A DNA stretch of 64,000 bases from Mayamaea pseudoterrestris (GCA_027923505.1 BROI01000023.1:434001-498000), one strand, 5' to 3'; numbered from the stretch's first letter, positions 41,149 to 53,489 are shown. Translations and numbers: made by a program. The notes: generated by a model from the letters alone, not told the origin.

Positions 41149-43884
41149 AGATTAACACTGTCTTGAGACTCATTGCCTCGGCATAGAGACTTTATTGACG
41201 AAGAGTACTATTGATTTACGAAGTAACGTGGACGCACGTTGGTTCTTGGCCCGGAAAGTTCCGCAGGTGATAGCAAGAACATTGTCACGACGACAACGAT
41301 GGCGGAAACTCGCGCGCAGAAAGACGCGGCGTTTGCGCATGTTACGAAAGAGACGTAGGCGTTTTCCAGGATCCTCAGTTCAAGGAGTTATTCGACGAAC
41401 TCGGAGTAGAATCGCTTACGCAATTGATCGAGATGGAGTACGACGATTTCGCGACGAAGTGGAACGTCACGACGACGACAACGACGACGACTGACGATGG
41501 CGACAATGTCACGCAGGAAACGAGCGAACACTCGCTAACGAAGATGAAACAACGCACAATCACGAACGCGATCAAATGGTATTTGGCGCAAGAGTCGCCG
41601 GACATCAAGACATGGTCGCAACTGACCACCGAAACGCTGGCGACGTTCGTCACAGCACGAGCGAAGGAACGAGTCCAAGCGCGCAACATTGCGAGCGTGG
41701 GCAACGGAAGCGGAGCGAAACCTCCAGCGAAGGAAAGCGAAACGGAATCCAAGAAGGATGAATCCAAGGACTCCACGCTAACGAACGAAGGCGACGAGTC
41801 GAAACCCGACTCGGCCGACAAGGTGCCACCGACGAGCGTGGACGTGACACGAAGCAGTCACCGACATCCGATGGACCTCGGACGACGAAGACGACGAGAA
41901 GTATTCAGACCAATTTAGAAAGTCTATCAAGTTCTCGTGAAGGATTGTAAAGAAATGAAGCTGGATTCCTCGTGGAAACAGTGGATTTCCGAGTTGAAAG
42001 TCATCGCTACATTGCACGACTTCCACGAAGTCTTTGACGACGATTATGACCCGAAGGAAAAGGGACCGAAGGAACAGAAGGCGTATGCAAAGAAGAATGT
42101 GTTTATATACAGAATCTTTCTCACGCACTGTCGAACTCCGTCTGCATCACTCGCAGTACAGCAGTTCAAGAAGACGATGGACGGACGCGAAGTCTACCAA
42201 CGATTGCGAACGCGATACGAAGAAGGCGCTACTGCTCACATCGAGAAGGAACGCGCGCGAACGGAACTGCAGGGAATGCGGCTGACCGAGAAGTGGTCAA
42301 GGCCGACGATCGAATTTCTCGCACTGTTCTACAAGAAAGTCATCTGGCTGCTCGAAATGGACGCAGAAGCTCTGACAGGTTTACAACGATACGACATGCT
42401 ACGTGACGCTTTCTTGAGCACACTGGATTCAGCGCCTCGCTAGCAGGTTTTGACGGAATGATTGCCATCAAGAAACACATGGGGCAACACGATTCGGAAG
42501 ACAATTTCGCGCAGTTGTACGCGCACTTAGAAGAGTGCTGCATCAAGTATGACAAGAAACATCCATCGACGACGAAGACTAAGCGCACAATCAATCAAGC
42601 GCAGTCTAGTGGAACGAAAGGAGGCGGCGGCGGCAATGGCGGCGCGACTCCAAGCGGCTTATCGGCGGAACGATTTGCAGCGATCATGAAGAAACCTCAC
42701 GCGAGCGTGAAGGATGAAGTCTGGTTGGAGATGAAGTTCGATCAGCGAAAGCAGTTGAAGGACAAGCGTGCGACGGCACCCAAGACACCCAACGGATGGC
42801 GACCGCGCAACCAACGAGGCACGGCTACGATGCAGACGCAAGTCAACGCGGCGCATCAAGAGCGTCACGCGACGGAATCTGTAGCGAACGATCACGCAAG
42901 CGTTCCTGGCACGATTAATATTCAGCCAGGCAATAGTGGAATGTCAGTCCAAACGGCTGCACGATCGGTTCTCGAAAACAATGCGCAGTACTACAACTCA
43001 GCAAGTGACAGGATCGTTGACGACTGATAACACCGGACGAGGTACATTCAGCTTCAACATGCATCGTCGTGATGCGCGTCAATCGCGCCTACGAGCGGAT
43101 CAACGAAGCGCTCATCGACAGCGGCGCGAACGGAGGCTTATGCGGAGGAGACATGCTCGTCGTTTCGGAAACGAACGCCGAGGTGGATGTGACTGGTATT
43201 GACGATCATATTGTCCCAGCTCTCAAGATTGGCACTGCAGCTGGACTGGCAAAGACCCTTAGTGGCGAAACCATTCTGCTTTTGTGTCACCAGTATGCTT
43301 TAAAGCGAGACGGACCGACGATTCATTGCCCGAATCAATTGCGCGCAATGGGACATCGTGTCGACGATATTCCGATCATGTTTGGCGGAACGCAACGAAT
43401 TACGACGAACATTGGAGGCTACGCGGCCATTGGCGATTCGCGGCGGCCTGGTGTACTTGGACGTGACGAAACCCACGTTCGATGATTTGGATAAGTATCC
43501 GACTGTCATCATGACGTCGGACGTGCCGTGGGACCCGACTGTTTACGATGTCGAGCACGCGCACGACGATTTTGACGAACGCGATCACGATTATGGATCT
43601 TTTGACGAACGATTCGACGATGACGGTATCACGCACCGCAATCGTCACACGCCGACACGCACGGCGACGTGATGATCATCGGTCGTGCCAGCAGTTGTTT
43701 ACGTTAATTAAGGAAGCGAAGCAGGGAAGACTATAATGCTCTTGGCCCATCTGGATGGGTACCGACTGAGCGAGTTCAACAGACTTTACGTCACACGGAA
43801 GCATGGTATCATCTCAGCGAACATCCGCGATTACCATTTCGACACCTCACGAAATCGAGATTTCCGGCCGCGAACGTTCAGCGG

Positions 43885-46800
43885 TTGCGCGAGCTATTCG
43901 CCACGGACACGATACACTCTGACACGCCAGCTTTGGATGATGGAATTCTAGGGCATGGGGGAGCTACTAAGATGCAGCTCTTTGTTGGACGAGAAAGTTT
44001 TTACACGCGCGGCTACCCGATGAAGTCGGAAAGCGAAATGTCAAACGCGTTAGAGGATTTTATCCGCGAAGTGGGCGCTCCTAACGGACTGCTCAGCGAC
44101 AATGCCAAGTCGGAGACTGGCAAGGCTGTGAGGGATCTCTGTCGGATGTACAATATTCCTCAAGTGACCACCGAACCGGGTCACCCAGAACAAAATCCAT
44201 GCGAACGCCACACGTCGCACATTAAGCCAATGATGGAGAACCTCCAACGAGATTCGGGTTCGCCAGGTCATTGCTGGGTTTTGCTGATTAAATTCGTAAT
44301 CATGATTCTGAATGTCCTCGCGACAAAATCGCTGGGATGGCGCACTCCAACGGAAGTTGCGTTCGGAAATTTGCCGGATATTTCGCCTTTGTTACATTTC
44401 AAGTGGTGGGAACCGGTCACGTTTGAGGCGCAGGGGAGTTTTCCCTCGGCGGTACGATCTGGCAACGGCCGATTCGTGGGCATCGCAGAGAATAGCGGTC
44501 CGCACATGACTTTTCTTGTTCTGACGGACGACACGCTTCAGGCGATTCCGCGCTCCAACGTGGTCTCGCGCAGCTACTTGTTACCACGAGAGTTGCCTTC
44601 CTTCCCTGAGTCTGGAGGGGAGATTTCTGAAGAAGCTACACGCGCAAGCGAACAAAATTTTGAAAATTTTGAAACTCCAGATCTCGCGACAGGACACTAC
44701 CATAGCACGAATGCGACAGAAAGTAGTCACGACAACTACGAAGGAAACGACGACGAAACGATTCCGATGGCGAACCACGCCAACGTACCAGCGAAGTTCT
44801 TCAGAAGGGCTGAGCAAGAATCAGGGAATAAATGCCCTCTGTTCTCTCCAAGCGAACTCATCGGACGCACGTTCGTAAGGGAACACGAAAACGGTCAGAA
44901 AATGCGAGCGACTGTATGCGAATATATCGAAGTACGCGATAACGAGCTACTCGAAACGACGAAAGGTTTCCTGATCCAGATGGGAGAGGAGCCAGCGAAA
45001 GACTTAATAAGTTACAACGAACTGTCGGATTTAATCGAACGACAGATGGACGAAGATATACGAAACGATCCGGCGACTCAGTGGGTATTCACGAAGGTAA
45101 TCGGACACGAGCTTAATTTGAAACCGAACGATCCGACATATAAAGGAAGTTCAAGTAACGTTCTCGTCGAATGGACCGACGGAACGACGACGTGGGAGCC
45201 TCTCGCGATCATGAAAAAGGACGATCCGATAACGATCGCAGAGTATGGACTCAAGCACGGCTTACTCGACAAGCCAGGATGGAAGCAGCTGGAACATTAC
45301 ACTCGGAAGCGAAAGAAGTTTCGACAGATGGTGACAGCAGCGAAACGAAAATCGAAAGCAAACGGCGTACGCTACAAATTTGGCGTAAGACTGCCGCGCA
45401 ATTATAAAGATGCGAAAGCTCTCGACGAGATCAACGGCAACACGCTGTGGACGGATGCGATTCGAACGGAATTAAATCAGATAAATGATTACGACACGTT
45501 CGCAGATCAAGGAGTCGGTAAGGTTATGCCGGCGCCATGGAAACGAATAAACGTGCACATGATATTCGATGTCAAGCACGATTTGCGACGGAAAGCACGA
45601 CTCGTCGCAGGAGGACATATGACAGAGCCGCCGAAGGATTCAGTTTACTCGGGCGTTGTGTCATTGCGAAGTCTACGAATGGTAGCAATGTTAGCGGAAC
45701 TCAACGGTCTGGAACTGTGGGCAGCTGACGTCGGCAACGCATACTTGGAAGCGAAAACGAAAGAGAAGGTTTATATCGTGGCAGGTCCGGAGTTCGGGGA
45801 GCTTGAGGGTCACACGCTCACGATCGTGAAGGCATTATACGGTCTTCGCACGTCAGGCGCACGCTGGCACGAGCACTTTGCAGACACGCTCCGCGACATT
45901 GGCTTCACGCCGTGTATCGCAGAACCGGACGTGTGGATGCGCGATAAGGGCACGCACTACGAATACGTTTGTGTGTATGTCGACGATTTAGCGATAGCAA
46001 TGAAGAATCCGAAGGAACTAACGGATCTTTTAATTGAGAACTACAACTACAAGTTGAAGGGCGTCGGTCCATTGGCATATCATTTGGGCGCAGACGTTTG
46101 GCGGGACGACGACGGCGTACTCTGCTTCGGAGCGAAGAAGTACGTCACAAGACTATTAGCGAACTACAAAGAAATGTTCGGCGAGGAACCGCGACCGCAG
46201 ACAAGTCCACTACGCGACGGCGATCATCCGGAACTCGACGAAACGAAAGAACTTGACGACGACGGAATTGCGAAGTATCAATCGATCATTGGTGCGTTGC
46301 AATGGGCAGTAAGTTTATGTCGATTCGACATTCACTGTGCTGTCATGACTATGGGGAGATTCCGAGCTGCGCCACGAGCGGGGCACTTGGAACGGTTGAA
46401 GCATATCTGCGGATACTTACGACGATACCCGGATGGAGCGATTCGATTCAACGTTTCGATTCCAACGGACGAGCGATACGCGACAGTTGACAAGATGGAT
46501 TGGGATTACAGTGTGTACGGCAAGATCTGCGAAGAGCTTCCGTGGAACATGCCCACGCCGCGCGGCAAGGCGGTGCGAATGTCAACGTTCGAAGATGCGA
46601 ACCTGTACCACGATTACACGACGGGACGGGCAGCGATGGGCATGCTACACATGTTGAATGGGACAGTCGTCGATTGGTTTTCGAAACGCCAAGCGACGGT
46701 CGAGACGGCAACGTACGGCTCGGAGTTTGTAGCAGCGAGAGTGAGCACGGAGCAGATCATGGATCTCCGCTTCACGCTACGCATGTTGGGAGTTCCGCTC

Positions 46801-47052
46801 GACGGACCTTCATGGATGTTTGGAGACAACAAGTCGGTAACGCAAAGCAGCAACTTACCGCACTCTAGTCTGACGAAGCGACACAATGCACTGGCATTTC
46901 ACCGTGTACGCGAAGCGATTGCGGCGGGAATTATTAATTTCAACCACATCATGGGAACGACAAACCCGGCGGATGTACTTACCAAGTTTCTTCCACGGGC
47001 TACGGCAAGCAAGCACTTAAAGAACCTGCTCTTCAAGGAATCTAACTATTAG
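43885..47052 (+). pseudogene. Integrase-RT-RNase H part of copia copy B
   Basis: The longest open stretch of copy B (1,055 codons) covers the integrase core, the chromodomain-like WTDG/TWEP segment, reverse transcriptase (YVDD) and RNase H, ending in KESNY as in copy A. Element protein. Confidence 0.88.
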
Positions 47053-47070
47053 GTATGACTTGAGGGGAGT

Positions 47071-47381
47071 TGCAGGATGCGAACGAAAACAGCGAAAATC
47101 GGGCAAGTCACACCGAATGTCCGATAGGGTGACACAGCGGCACTCACGGCTCACCACAGCCTCACGATCGCGTGATGCGTGGCAGCGACGGCTTCGAAGC
47201 GATTCAACGAGTATATTGCTGAAACTAGCGCGATATAGAGTAGAAACAAGCAGACTTACTAAGCTTGAAGAGTTAAGAAAGCGATTTATACGTCTCTCGT
47301 ATTGTAGCAACTGCAAGCTTGGATTGGCCATCCAAGGACAGCTACAAGCGAAAGGTGCAACGATTTGATTTACAAGTTACA
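47071..47381 (+). repeat. 3' LTR of copy B
   Basis: 311 bp, preceded by the purine tract GAGGGGAG and followed by the target duplication AATGAT. Confidence 0.92.
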
Positions 47382-49250
47382 AATGATTACAGGATCTTGG
47401 TTGTAGCCAATGCCATACCGATCTTGTATCACTCTGTTGAAAGCTTCTTTCTTGGCATTGAGAGCGTCGTCCCTTAGATCCTCATCCGACATTGGGAAGA
47501 CTGATGACCGGTGAACCACTGCCCCTGTGTCAGTCAGTATCTTTGAAGTCATAGCTTGTCCAACGTCAGCAGAAGGCCCCAGATAGCGTCCAAGAAGATA
47601 GTTATCTTCGTCCAGCTTTGGCGGGTTCCAATACCACACCCAGTCATACCAAGCAAACTCAGCAAATTCGATATCAGCCGTAGTCCCTAGCAAGTATGAC
47701 CTTGGAGTGTGTTCCATCGAGAACGTACCGTCGCCATATATGACGTTCGCAGCCTGCAACTCGTAGCAATCATCCCAAAACCGTGTTGGAGCATTAGACT
47801 TGCGCATTGCGCGCTTGTACATGTGTTTCAGGACATGATTGGTAGATTCACAGCGTTGATGATTTGGAGTCCATGGCTCAGTGGAATGGATATGAGAGCC
47901 TGCAGCTCTTGCCTTCTTGAGAAAGTCGCCTGCGACAAGCTCAGGTGCATTGTCCGGCGTCAAGATCTTGGGTCCTCCAACATCACGAAATAATAGCTCC
48001 AGAGTCTCTGGTGCTTGCTTTCTTGCCTTCATTGGATACACAGACGTGAAACTTGCATCTGTGCAGTATACTTGGAGATATTGGTTGCCTCTGCGCGACT
48101 TGCAAGGTCCTTGCATAGTGTCAGTGAACATGAACGTGTTCAGATTGCGAAAGCGCAGGGCTTCAGCTCTGGACCACATTCTTCGCATCAGCCGCTCCCC
48201 GGCAAAGTGTCGCACTCCAAGCTGAGTGACAACCTGGAGAGTCTTTCTTGCCGTCTCCAATCCAATGTTCCATCGGCGCTGCAACTGTTCGGCAGTCACA
48301 GCTCCCTTTCGTTTCCGCGTTCGGACAGCACTTTGAATTCTGATCATATCAGCATGCGAGAAGCACTTGTCTTCCTTGATCGTTGACAAGACATCTTTTG
48401 GTGATTGCCAAATTGACACTCCCACTTTGGAGATGCTCCGATCAAACATGTCAAAGTCAATGCCAGGATAAGTTTCCTCCATGAGGGCTTCTTCCCTTCT
48501 TGTAAAGCTGTCGTCCTGTGGATTGTATTGTGGGCTTGAGTAGGTCATATCGATCCACTCATAGGTATCTTTGTCCTCCTCTGTAGGCTTTCTCGCATGA
48601 AATAAGGAAATGACTCCATCACAGAGTAGCGGAATGTGCAAGCCAGCTTCTGGTGCAAGAATGCTGTGCACCTTCTTTCCTTTTGCCTTAGAGAGGAATC
48701 GCGGACAGTCGTGTACCTCCAAGTCATTCAAACGCATTTGATTTGGATTGAGCAGATGACAATTGAGATTGTCAAACAGCAAGACTTGGTTGAACCGAAG
48801 CATATAAGTCTTCAGCTCCAATGGATGGTCGTATGCCACAAGCACATCAGCAACTTGGACATTCTCGACGCAACCCATTCCTTCCATGAAGGGCGTAACA
48901 GATACTGTCTGATCTTGCGTAGCAACCACACTGCAGTATCTACTTGAGAAGCAGCAAGTGTCCGCGTGCGAGTCGAGCTCGGCGCGTGTTACTTCCGGAT
49001 GAACCACATCCAATGCAGACTCTGCTCTTGCTACCGATCGCCTTGATGAGGTAATCGCATGAATGAAACGGCTCGTGGGTTTGAAAGTGCAAGTCTTTTG
49101 AGGCGCGTCTTTGGCGAGAAGATCTGGGAGAGACTCGAGATTATATATCGGATAAGTCTCGTCGCGGTCTTCTTCCATTTCATCTCTTGCATCGCAGCTG
49201 TCCCCTGGCATGTCCCCTGACATTGTCGAGCCTAGGATCGCGTCCTCCAA
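47370..49250 (-). pseudogene. Protease-integrase part of copia element C
   Basis: Open stretch of 626 codons whose last few come from the inserted copy B LTR. It contains a retropepsin-like LDSHADT block near residue 93, an HHCC-like region, and an integrase core (about 370-480) with the pattern FTDT, LTPDNAPE and a Glu in HQRCEST. The LDSHADT protease type is common in CoDi-like elements. Element protein, not a host gene. Confidence 0.85.
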
Positions 49251-49280
49251 CCTGGTCCCCTCACATTCAAACTCCGCGAG

Positions 49281-50156
49281 TCAGGTACGACGCCCCATCG
49301 TCTCACCTAGACGGGTGTCTTCAGCAGGCGTATCTGCTTCCGAAGCAGCAGCCAATTGCTGAGTAAGTGTTTCATTAGCAGCCTTGAGGGCTGCAATAGC
49401 TCGGCGTTGAGCTTTAAGAGTGGCCTTGCCTGTACCCTGAGTAGCGCCACCACCACCTCCACTGCCGCCGTTCTTCTTCTTGTATGCCTTCCTCTTTTGA
49501 ATAATCTTGTCCGCGCGACCATCCTTCTTCATAGCATCCCAAACGGCCTTTGGAAACCAGTCGCCTGACTTCTTGGAGCTTGGAGATCCGCTAGACTGCC
49601 CTTGTGAAGGGCTGCCAAAAGATGTCGCTGCAGCGGCGACGCGGCGACGTTGCGCTGCTTCGGATTTAATATTCATGACCAAAGAGGTGTAGTAGGTAAC
49701 AACCTTGTCATAGGTGTCGAGCCGACGGTCGGCGAGGTCTTCGTAACCAAAATCCAAGATATAGGCTCGCTTGCCAGCTTGCAAAGCGTCGTTTTGAATG
49801 GAATCGTTGAGAAAAGTGATCTTCTCTTCGTCAGTAAGCACTTTGCCTTCTTGCAATAGATCATTAAAGCAGCCTTGCAAAATTCCAAGGAATTTCTCCC
49901 ATGGAGTCTTGGTCTCGCTCACATAGAACGTAGACTTGAGCTTGGCTTCTGCCTCGACCTTAATCCGCGAGCGGCTGGATCGCGACAGATAATGACCTTC
50001 AACAGCCTTGTACGCCGCACGCCCGTTGCCAGAGCCTGAACAATGTGTAGGCTTGAGGTCATCAAATGTCTCAAGTCCTTGGGCAAGAAGCGCACCCTGC
50101 ATGGGAGCAGGGATAGTGAGCTCGTTCGTGAGGTAGTTGGCGAAGTTGGCATCCAT
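49281..50156 (-). pseudogene. Gag of copia element C
   Basis: Starting at the Met at 50156 (MDANFANYL), a Gag-like protein: helical core, an Ala/Arg linker, then Lys-rich and Gly-rich stretches and a C-terminal Ala/Gln coiled coil. The frame is open further upstream, but this Met gives the better start. Lies directly before the protease-integrase part on the same strand. Confidence 0.75.
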
Positions 50157-50613
50157 GTTGGCAGAGAGGTAGGTAGGTAGGCTAGGGACAAAAAGGGTAG
50201 AGGACTTAGTAGCTTGATACAACAGCGTTTGACCTTGTAGGAAAGACGATATTGTGAGAGCAAATATTTGTTCAAAATGAAGAAATGGTGCGCACTCTTG
50301 TAAAGATTCGGCATATCCAACTGTAGCAAAGTTTGATATTTCGCCAGGAACATTGCGCACGAACGACCGTTGTCACAAATATTTCGCAAGATTCACAAAG
50401 CACACACACCGTAATGTGTTTAAAGTGCGTCACTGTTGAAATGTTTGCACGCAACGCACGAAATTTTGACACAACACTTCCGTTTCAGCTGTACTTAACT
50501 CATGTGACGCGCGATCAACGCGCGTTGGACAACGAAAAGAGCAAGTCAATTGACGCAACCTGCGAGTGTTTGGCCAGCAAATCGTCACAATTTTCTCTGT
50601 CAGCAAAACTGTG

Positions 50614-51213
50614 ATGTCAATGCAACTCGTCAAAAGGTCCACACGCATCGACGACTTGCGTCGCAGCGGAAAGCTCCACCCAACATTGAATCCCTTGGAT
50701 CCTTCCAAGCTGAGAGGCATAGAGGCTGAACTCTACAAGTTGAAATGCTTCACTTCGCGACGCGAAGACATTGTTCTGATGGAAATGGGCGAACCAATTG
50801 AGCATGGCTATGACGTGAGTCAAGCACGCTTCCACCTCTACGAGTTGCCTCGCGGAACAAAGCACTTCCTGCACGACGACGTGCTCCAACACATTGTCAA
50901 ACAAGTGCGGCGTCAGTCTGGAGAGTTTGATTGGACAAGACTGACGATTCATCAACTCCTGCAAGCACCATGGTTGGAAACGAATTGCAAGCTGCACCAC
51001 AAGGATACTCGGGCCAGGAACATGGCGAGGATGAGTGCTTATCGAAAGGCCAGCAGGAAGCGCGAGCAGGAGTCCAATTGGCAGGAATCCATTCGTCCAG
51101 ATCTGGTCTATAGCTCCATCGATGCGATGCCTTTCTGGGTCCGTCATAGTGGGCTTCATGCGCAGTATTTTCCTGAAGCATATGTGGGTTGCATCCAAAG
51201 TTGTGACATTTAA
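50614..51213 (+). CDS. Orphan protein, 199 aa
   Basis: Open frame from the ATG at 50614 (MSMQLVKRS). I do not recognise a family. Composition is that of a real soluble protein: balanced charges, many His and Trp, and a very basic helix near 130-150 (RARNMARMSAYRKASRKREQE) that could bind nucleic acid or a basic-region partner. No signal peptide or membrane span. It starts about 250 bp beyond the upstream end of element C and reads away from it, so it could be host sequence flanking the insertion or a remnant of another element. The antisense strand is also open over most of it, which lowers confidence. Confidence 0.4.
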   Translation: MSMQLVKRSTRIDDLRRSGKLHPTLNPLDPSKLRGIEAELYKLKCFTSRREDIVLMEMGEPIEHGYDVSQARFHLYELPRGTKHFLHDDVLQHIVKQVRRQSGEFDWTRLTIHQLLQAPWLETNCKLHHKDTRARNMARMSAYRKASRKREQESNWQESIRPDLVYSSIDAMPFWVRHSGLHAQYFPEAYVGCIQSCDI

Positions 51214-51848
51214 CTTGCTCATAGCGTAAGTCAAATAAAGAAACATGGTTATTTTGGATCATTCATGTTTGTACACCATCTTGTTCGTTCGTAGTGCGCA
51301 TCGGATTGATTCAGCAAGTTGGTTGAGCTCGCCGACGAATCATTTACTGGCAAGAATTGCCGATCAGCATTGTCGGTACTGGCATGCGACCCTGATCACC
51401 ACATCTCCGACTTGTCATACAAAGCGAGTAGCGAAATGCAATGTGGAATTTCCCAGTGACAAGGAGTGGGGTTTGTCGCAAGCGTCCAAACGACAGAAGT
51501 GTTGCTCGGTCTTGTAAATACCTTTGGTCGGGTACTGACGACGCGTGGAAATGTGTACTTGTCGACACACATTAGTGCAAGCCACGGTGGAATCGCTTCC
51601 CGTCGAGCGATGCTCAGAGCATCAGATATTATTCGATAATGAAGCCGTCCCCGGCCAATGCACCCCGAACAAGTTGCTTGTTGCTCATAGCAAAGCAAAG
51701 TGGGTCTGATAAACCAATAAAGATACGTGTGACCGTAATAGATCTCGTTTACTAATACGGGTTCATGTATGCGTCTCGTTAAAGAAGTGAGCTTAATAGT
51801 TACGTTCGAACCTAAAGCAGTCTTGTTCCCAACAAGATTGCCACCGCT

Positions 51849-51869
51849 AGTCTTGTCCATGACAAGACT
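51849..51869. repeat. Perfect 9-bp inverted repeat (hairpin)
   Basis: AGTCTTGTC and GACAAGACT separated by CAT. A second, shorter hairpin (CTTGTT, CCC, AACAAG) lies about 30 bp upstream with a related stem. Function unknown. Confidence 0.6.
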
Positions 51870-52149
51870 CCCGTCGCCTAATAGGATTGGATCTTTAGTC
51901 TAGTTTTGGGCGACTCCCATGGAATCTTATTGCGACTGTATGTCACAGAGCAGCAGCGGCAGCACCCACAAAACTTTGGCCATCCCCATCATGTGAAGCA
52001 TTCCCACCTTTTAAAAAGCTTTTGGTATGGTCAATCAACCTCTACAACCTTGGTGGTCATGCATATCCTTCAAGTTTTGGGAGTAGACATGCTAGCTTCC
52101 ACATAGCTAAGTATCCCGTACGCCGCCACATTACACCACCAGGTTCGCT

Positions 52150-52480
52150 GGGCATCAGACAGTCCTATTGGCAGGACTTGGAGACTAGATAGGCTAGTGA
52201 TGAATGCATTGCACTTTCTACATAATGAAACAATATTTGGCAGCTGTCAGCTATCAATTAGACCCCTCTGGCCTATGGAGTGGGTTATGGCAGCCTGCTA
52301 CTGTGGACAAGCCTGGGGCCATGGAATTCAGGCAGTCCCTGTGGCAGAACTTGGATGCTAGATGGGATAATGATGCATGCATTGCACCTTTTACACCATG
52401 AAACAATGCCTGTCAACTGCCAGCTTTCAATCTCTATACCTCTCTGGCCATTGGAGTGATGGGCTACCGTAGGGCCATCG
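52150..52480. repeat. Imperfect tandem repeat, period about 173 bp
   Basis: Two diverged copies recognised by shared blocks in the same order: a cagtCCt.tGGCAG.ACTTGGA stretch, GCATTGCAC, AATGAAACAAT/CATGAAACAAT, TGTCA..TGCCAGC/CAGCTGTCAGC, and CCTCTGGCC. Looks like the decayed edge of a second satellite or a duplicated remnant. Confidence 0.6.
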
Positions 52481-52601
52481 AACGAAAATCGCAATATCGT
52501 ACCGTGACTCGCTTTTAGTCATTCGCCACGCAAAAGTGGCACGGGCGAAGAACGACCATGACGGCCGTACCAATCATTCTGCCGACGACAATCACCCCAA
52601 A

Positions 52602-53489
52602 ATGAACGACCCAAGCGTATCGATGCATCATTCACATACAGCTACACCTGCAGCTAATACAAGCAGAGATTTAGCTACTGTGTCATCTAGTCCGCTGACG
52701 AGCGCATCGAGTACCCAAGCCGTCTCACCAAGAGCAGCACCTACATCATTCATATTCGCCTACGGCTCGCTTATTTGTCCTCATAGTCGCGCCTTGACAG
52801 CTCCATCCATGGCGAACGTGCAAGCCATTCCAGTCCGCGTCACTCACTTGGAGCGCCATTTCAGCATGCCGACTGGATCATGGACCGCCATGGGCGTCAG
52901 GTTTCGACGCAACGCCACCTGCGTGGGCGTTTTGCTCGCAGTGACCAAGCAGGAGCTCCGACGGTTCGACAAGCGCGAGCTTGGTTATGATCGCAATCTA
53001 CTTCCGCCGGAGCATGTTGAGTATTTGGAAACTGACGGTAAAGCTGCCGAGCAGCAGCAGCAAATGGAGGAATCGCCGCCCAAACTAATTTGGGTCTACA
53101 TTCAGCAACGGCACGTTCCGCCGTCCATACGAAACCCCATTGCGCAAAGCTACGTTGACATTATACTGCGCGGATGTTTGACCGTTTCCGAAGACTTTGC
53201 CAAGGAATTCATCTTGACGACGGGTGGATGGTTCATAGCTAGTGGCGATGCGGCTACATATAAGATTTTCGATGCGAAACAACCTGCAACTGCTACATTC
53301 GACCGAGCCACAGCAAACGGCGAGCAGCAGCAGATGCTGCAAGTACATTGGGTGAATGATCGGCACGATCCTCTCTACATTCGGGCCGACGCTGCATATT
53401 CGATGCGAGCCGCTCGCATTTTGGATGCATTGCTGCAGCTGCACGTGCCGCTTGCCATGGAGCGACGAAAATTGTATGGAAGGTCTTGA
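52602..53489 (+). CDS. Gamma-glutamylcyclotransferase-fold protein (GGCT/AIG2-like)
   Basis: 295 aa from the ATG at 52602. The frame extends further up but without an ATG. Residues 1-48 are Ser/Thr/Ala-rich and disordered. The domain starts with FIFAYGSLICPHSR (about 50-63), the substrate-loop YGSL of the family, and continues to the catalytic-acid region FDKRELGYDR (about 121-131), where the Glu fits the general-acid position. A Gln-rich loop follows, then helices with a conserved-looking YVDIILRGC. Family members release 5-oxoproline from gamma-glutamyl peptides (glutathione breakdown) or gamma-glutamylamines. Substrate not deducible. The last about 60 residues may be an extra helical lid. 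Confidence 0.72.
   Translation: MNDPSVSMHHSHTATPAANTSRDLATVSSSPLTSASSTQAVSPRAAPTSFIFAYGSLICPHSRALTAPSMANVQAIPVRVTHLERHFSMPTGSWTAMGVRFRRNATCVGVLLAVTKQELRRFDKRELGYDRNLLPPEHVEYLETDGKAAEQQQQMEESPPKLIWVYIQQRHVPPSIRNPIAQSYVDIILRGCLTVSEDFAKEFILTTGGWFIASGDAATYKIFDAKQPATATFDRATANGEQQQMLQVHWVNDRHDPLYIRADAAYSMRAARILDALLQLHVPLAMERRKLYGRS

Larger units (their letters stand above)
40838..47381 (+). mobile_element. Ty1/copia LTR retrotransposon, copy B, nested in element C
   Basis: Full-length by its ends: 311-bp LTRs at 40838-41148 and 47071-47381, TG...CA termini, and a 5- to 6-bp target duplication (AATGAT at 40832-40837 and 47382-47387). Gag, protease, integrase, reverse transcriptase and RNase H follow in copia order and match copy A closely. 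The two LTRs are identical as read, so the insertion is very young. The coding region nevertheless has several breaks, so it looks unable to move by itself. Confidence 0.95.
40658..50360 (-). mobile_element. Ty1/copia element C (third family), split by copy B
   Basis: Minus-strand element of a family different from the others. Its parts lie on both sides of copy B: Gag and the protease-integrase part to the right (47382-50360) and a short continuation to the left (40658-40837), where it meets the LTR of family 2. No LTR of its own was recognised, and its reverse transcriptase part is not in the window. It is an incomplete fossil, older than copy B, which has inserted into it. Confidence 0.85.
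51214..52601. other. Repeat-bearing intergenic region
   Basis: About 1.4 kb without a convincing gene. It contains a 154-codon minus-strand frame (51396-51860) with no recognisable domain, two neighbouring hairpins near 51815-51869, and an imperfect direct repeat of about 173 bp (about 52150-52310 and 52323-52480). The last part must hold the promoter of the next gene. Confidence 0.5.

Noticed and set aside
51396-51860. 154-codon minus-strand ORF
   Set aside because: No recognisable family, sits among repeats and hairpins. Possibly chance or an old element remnant.
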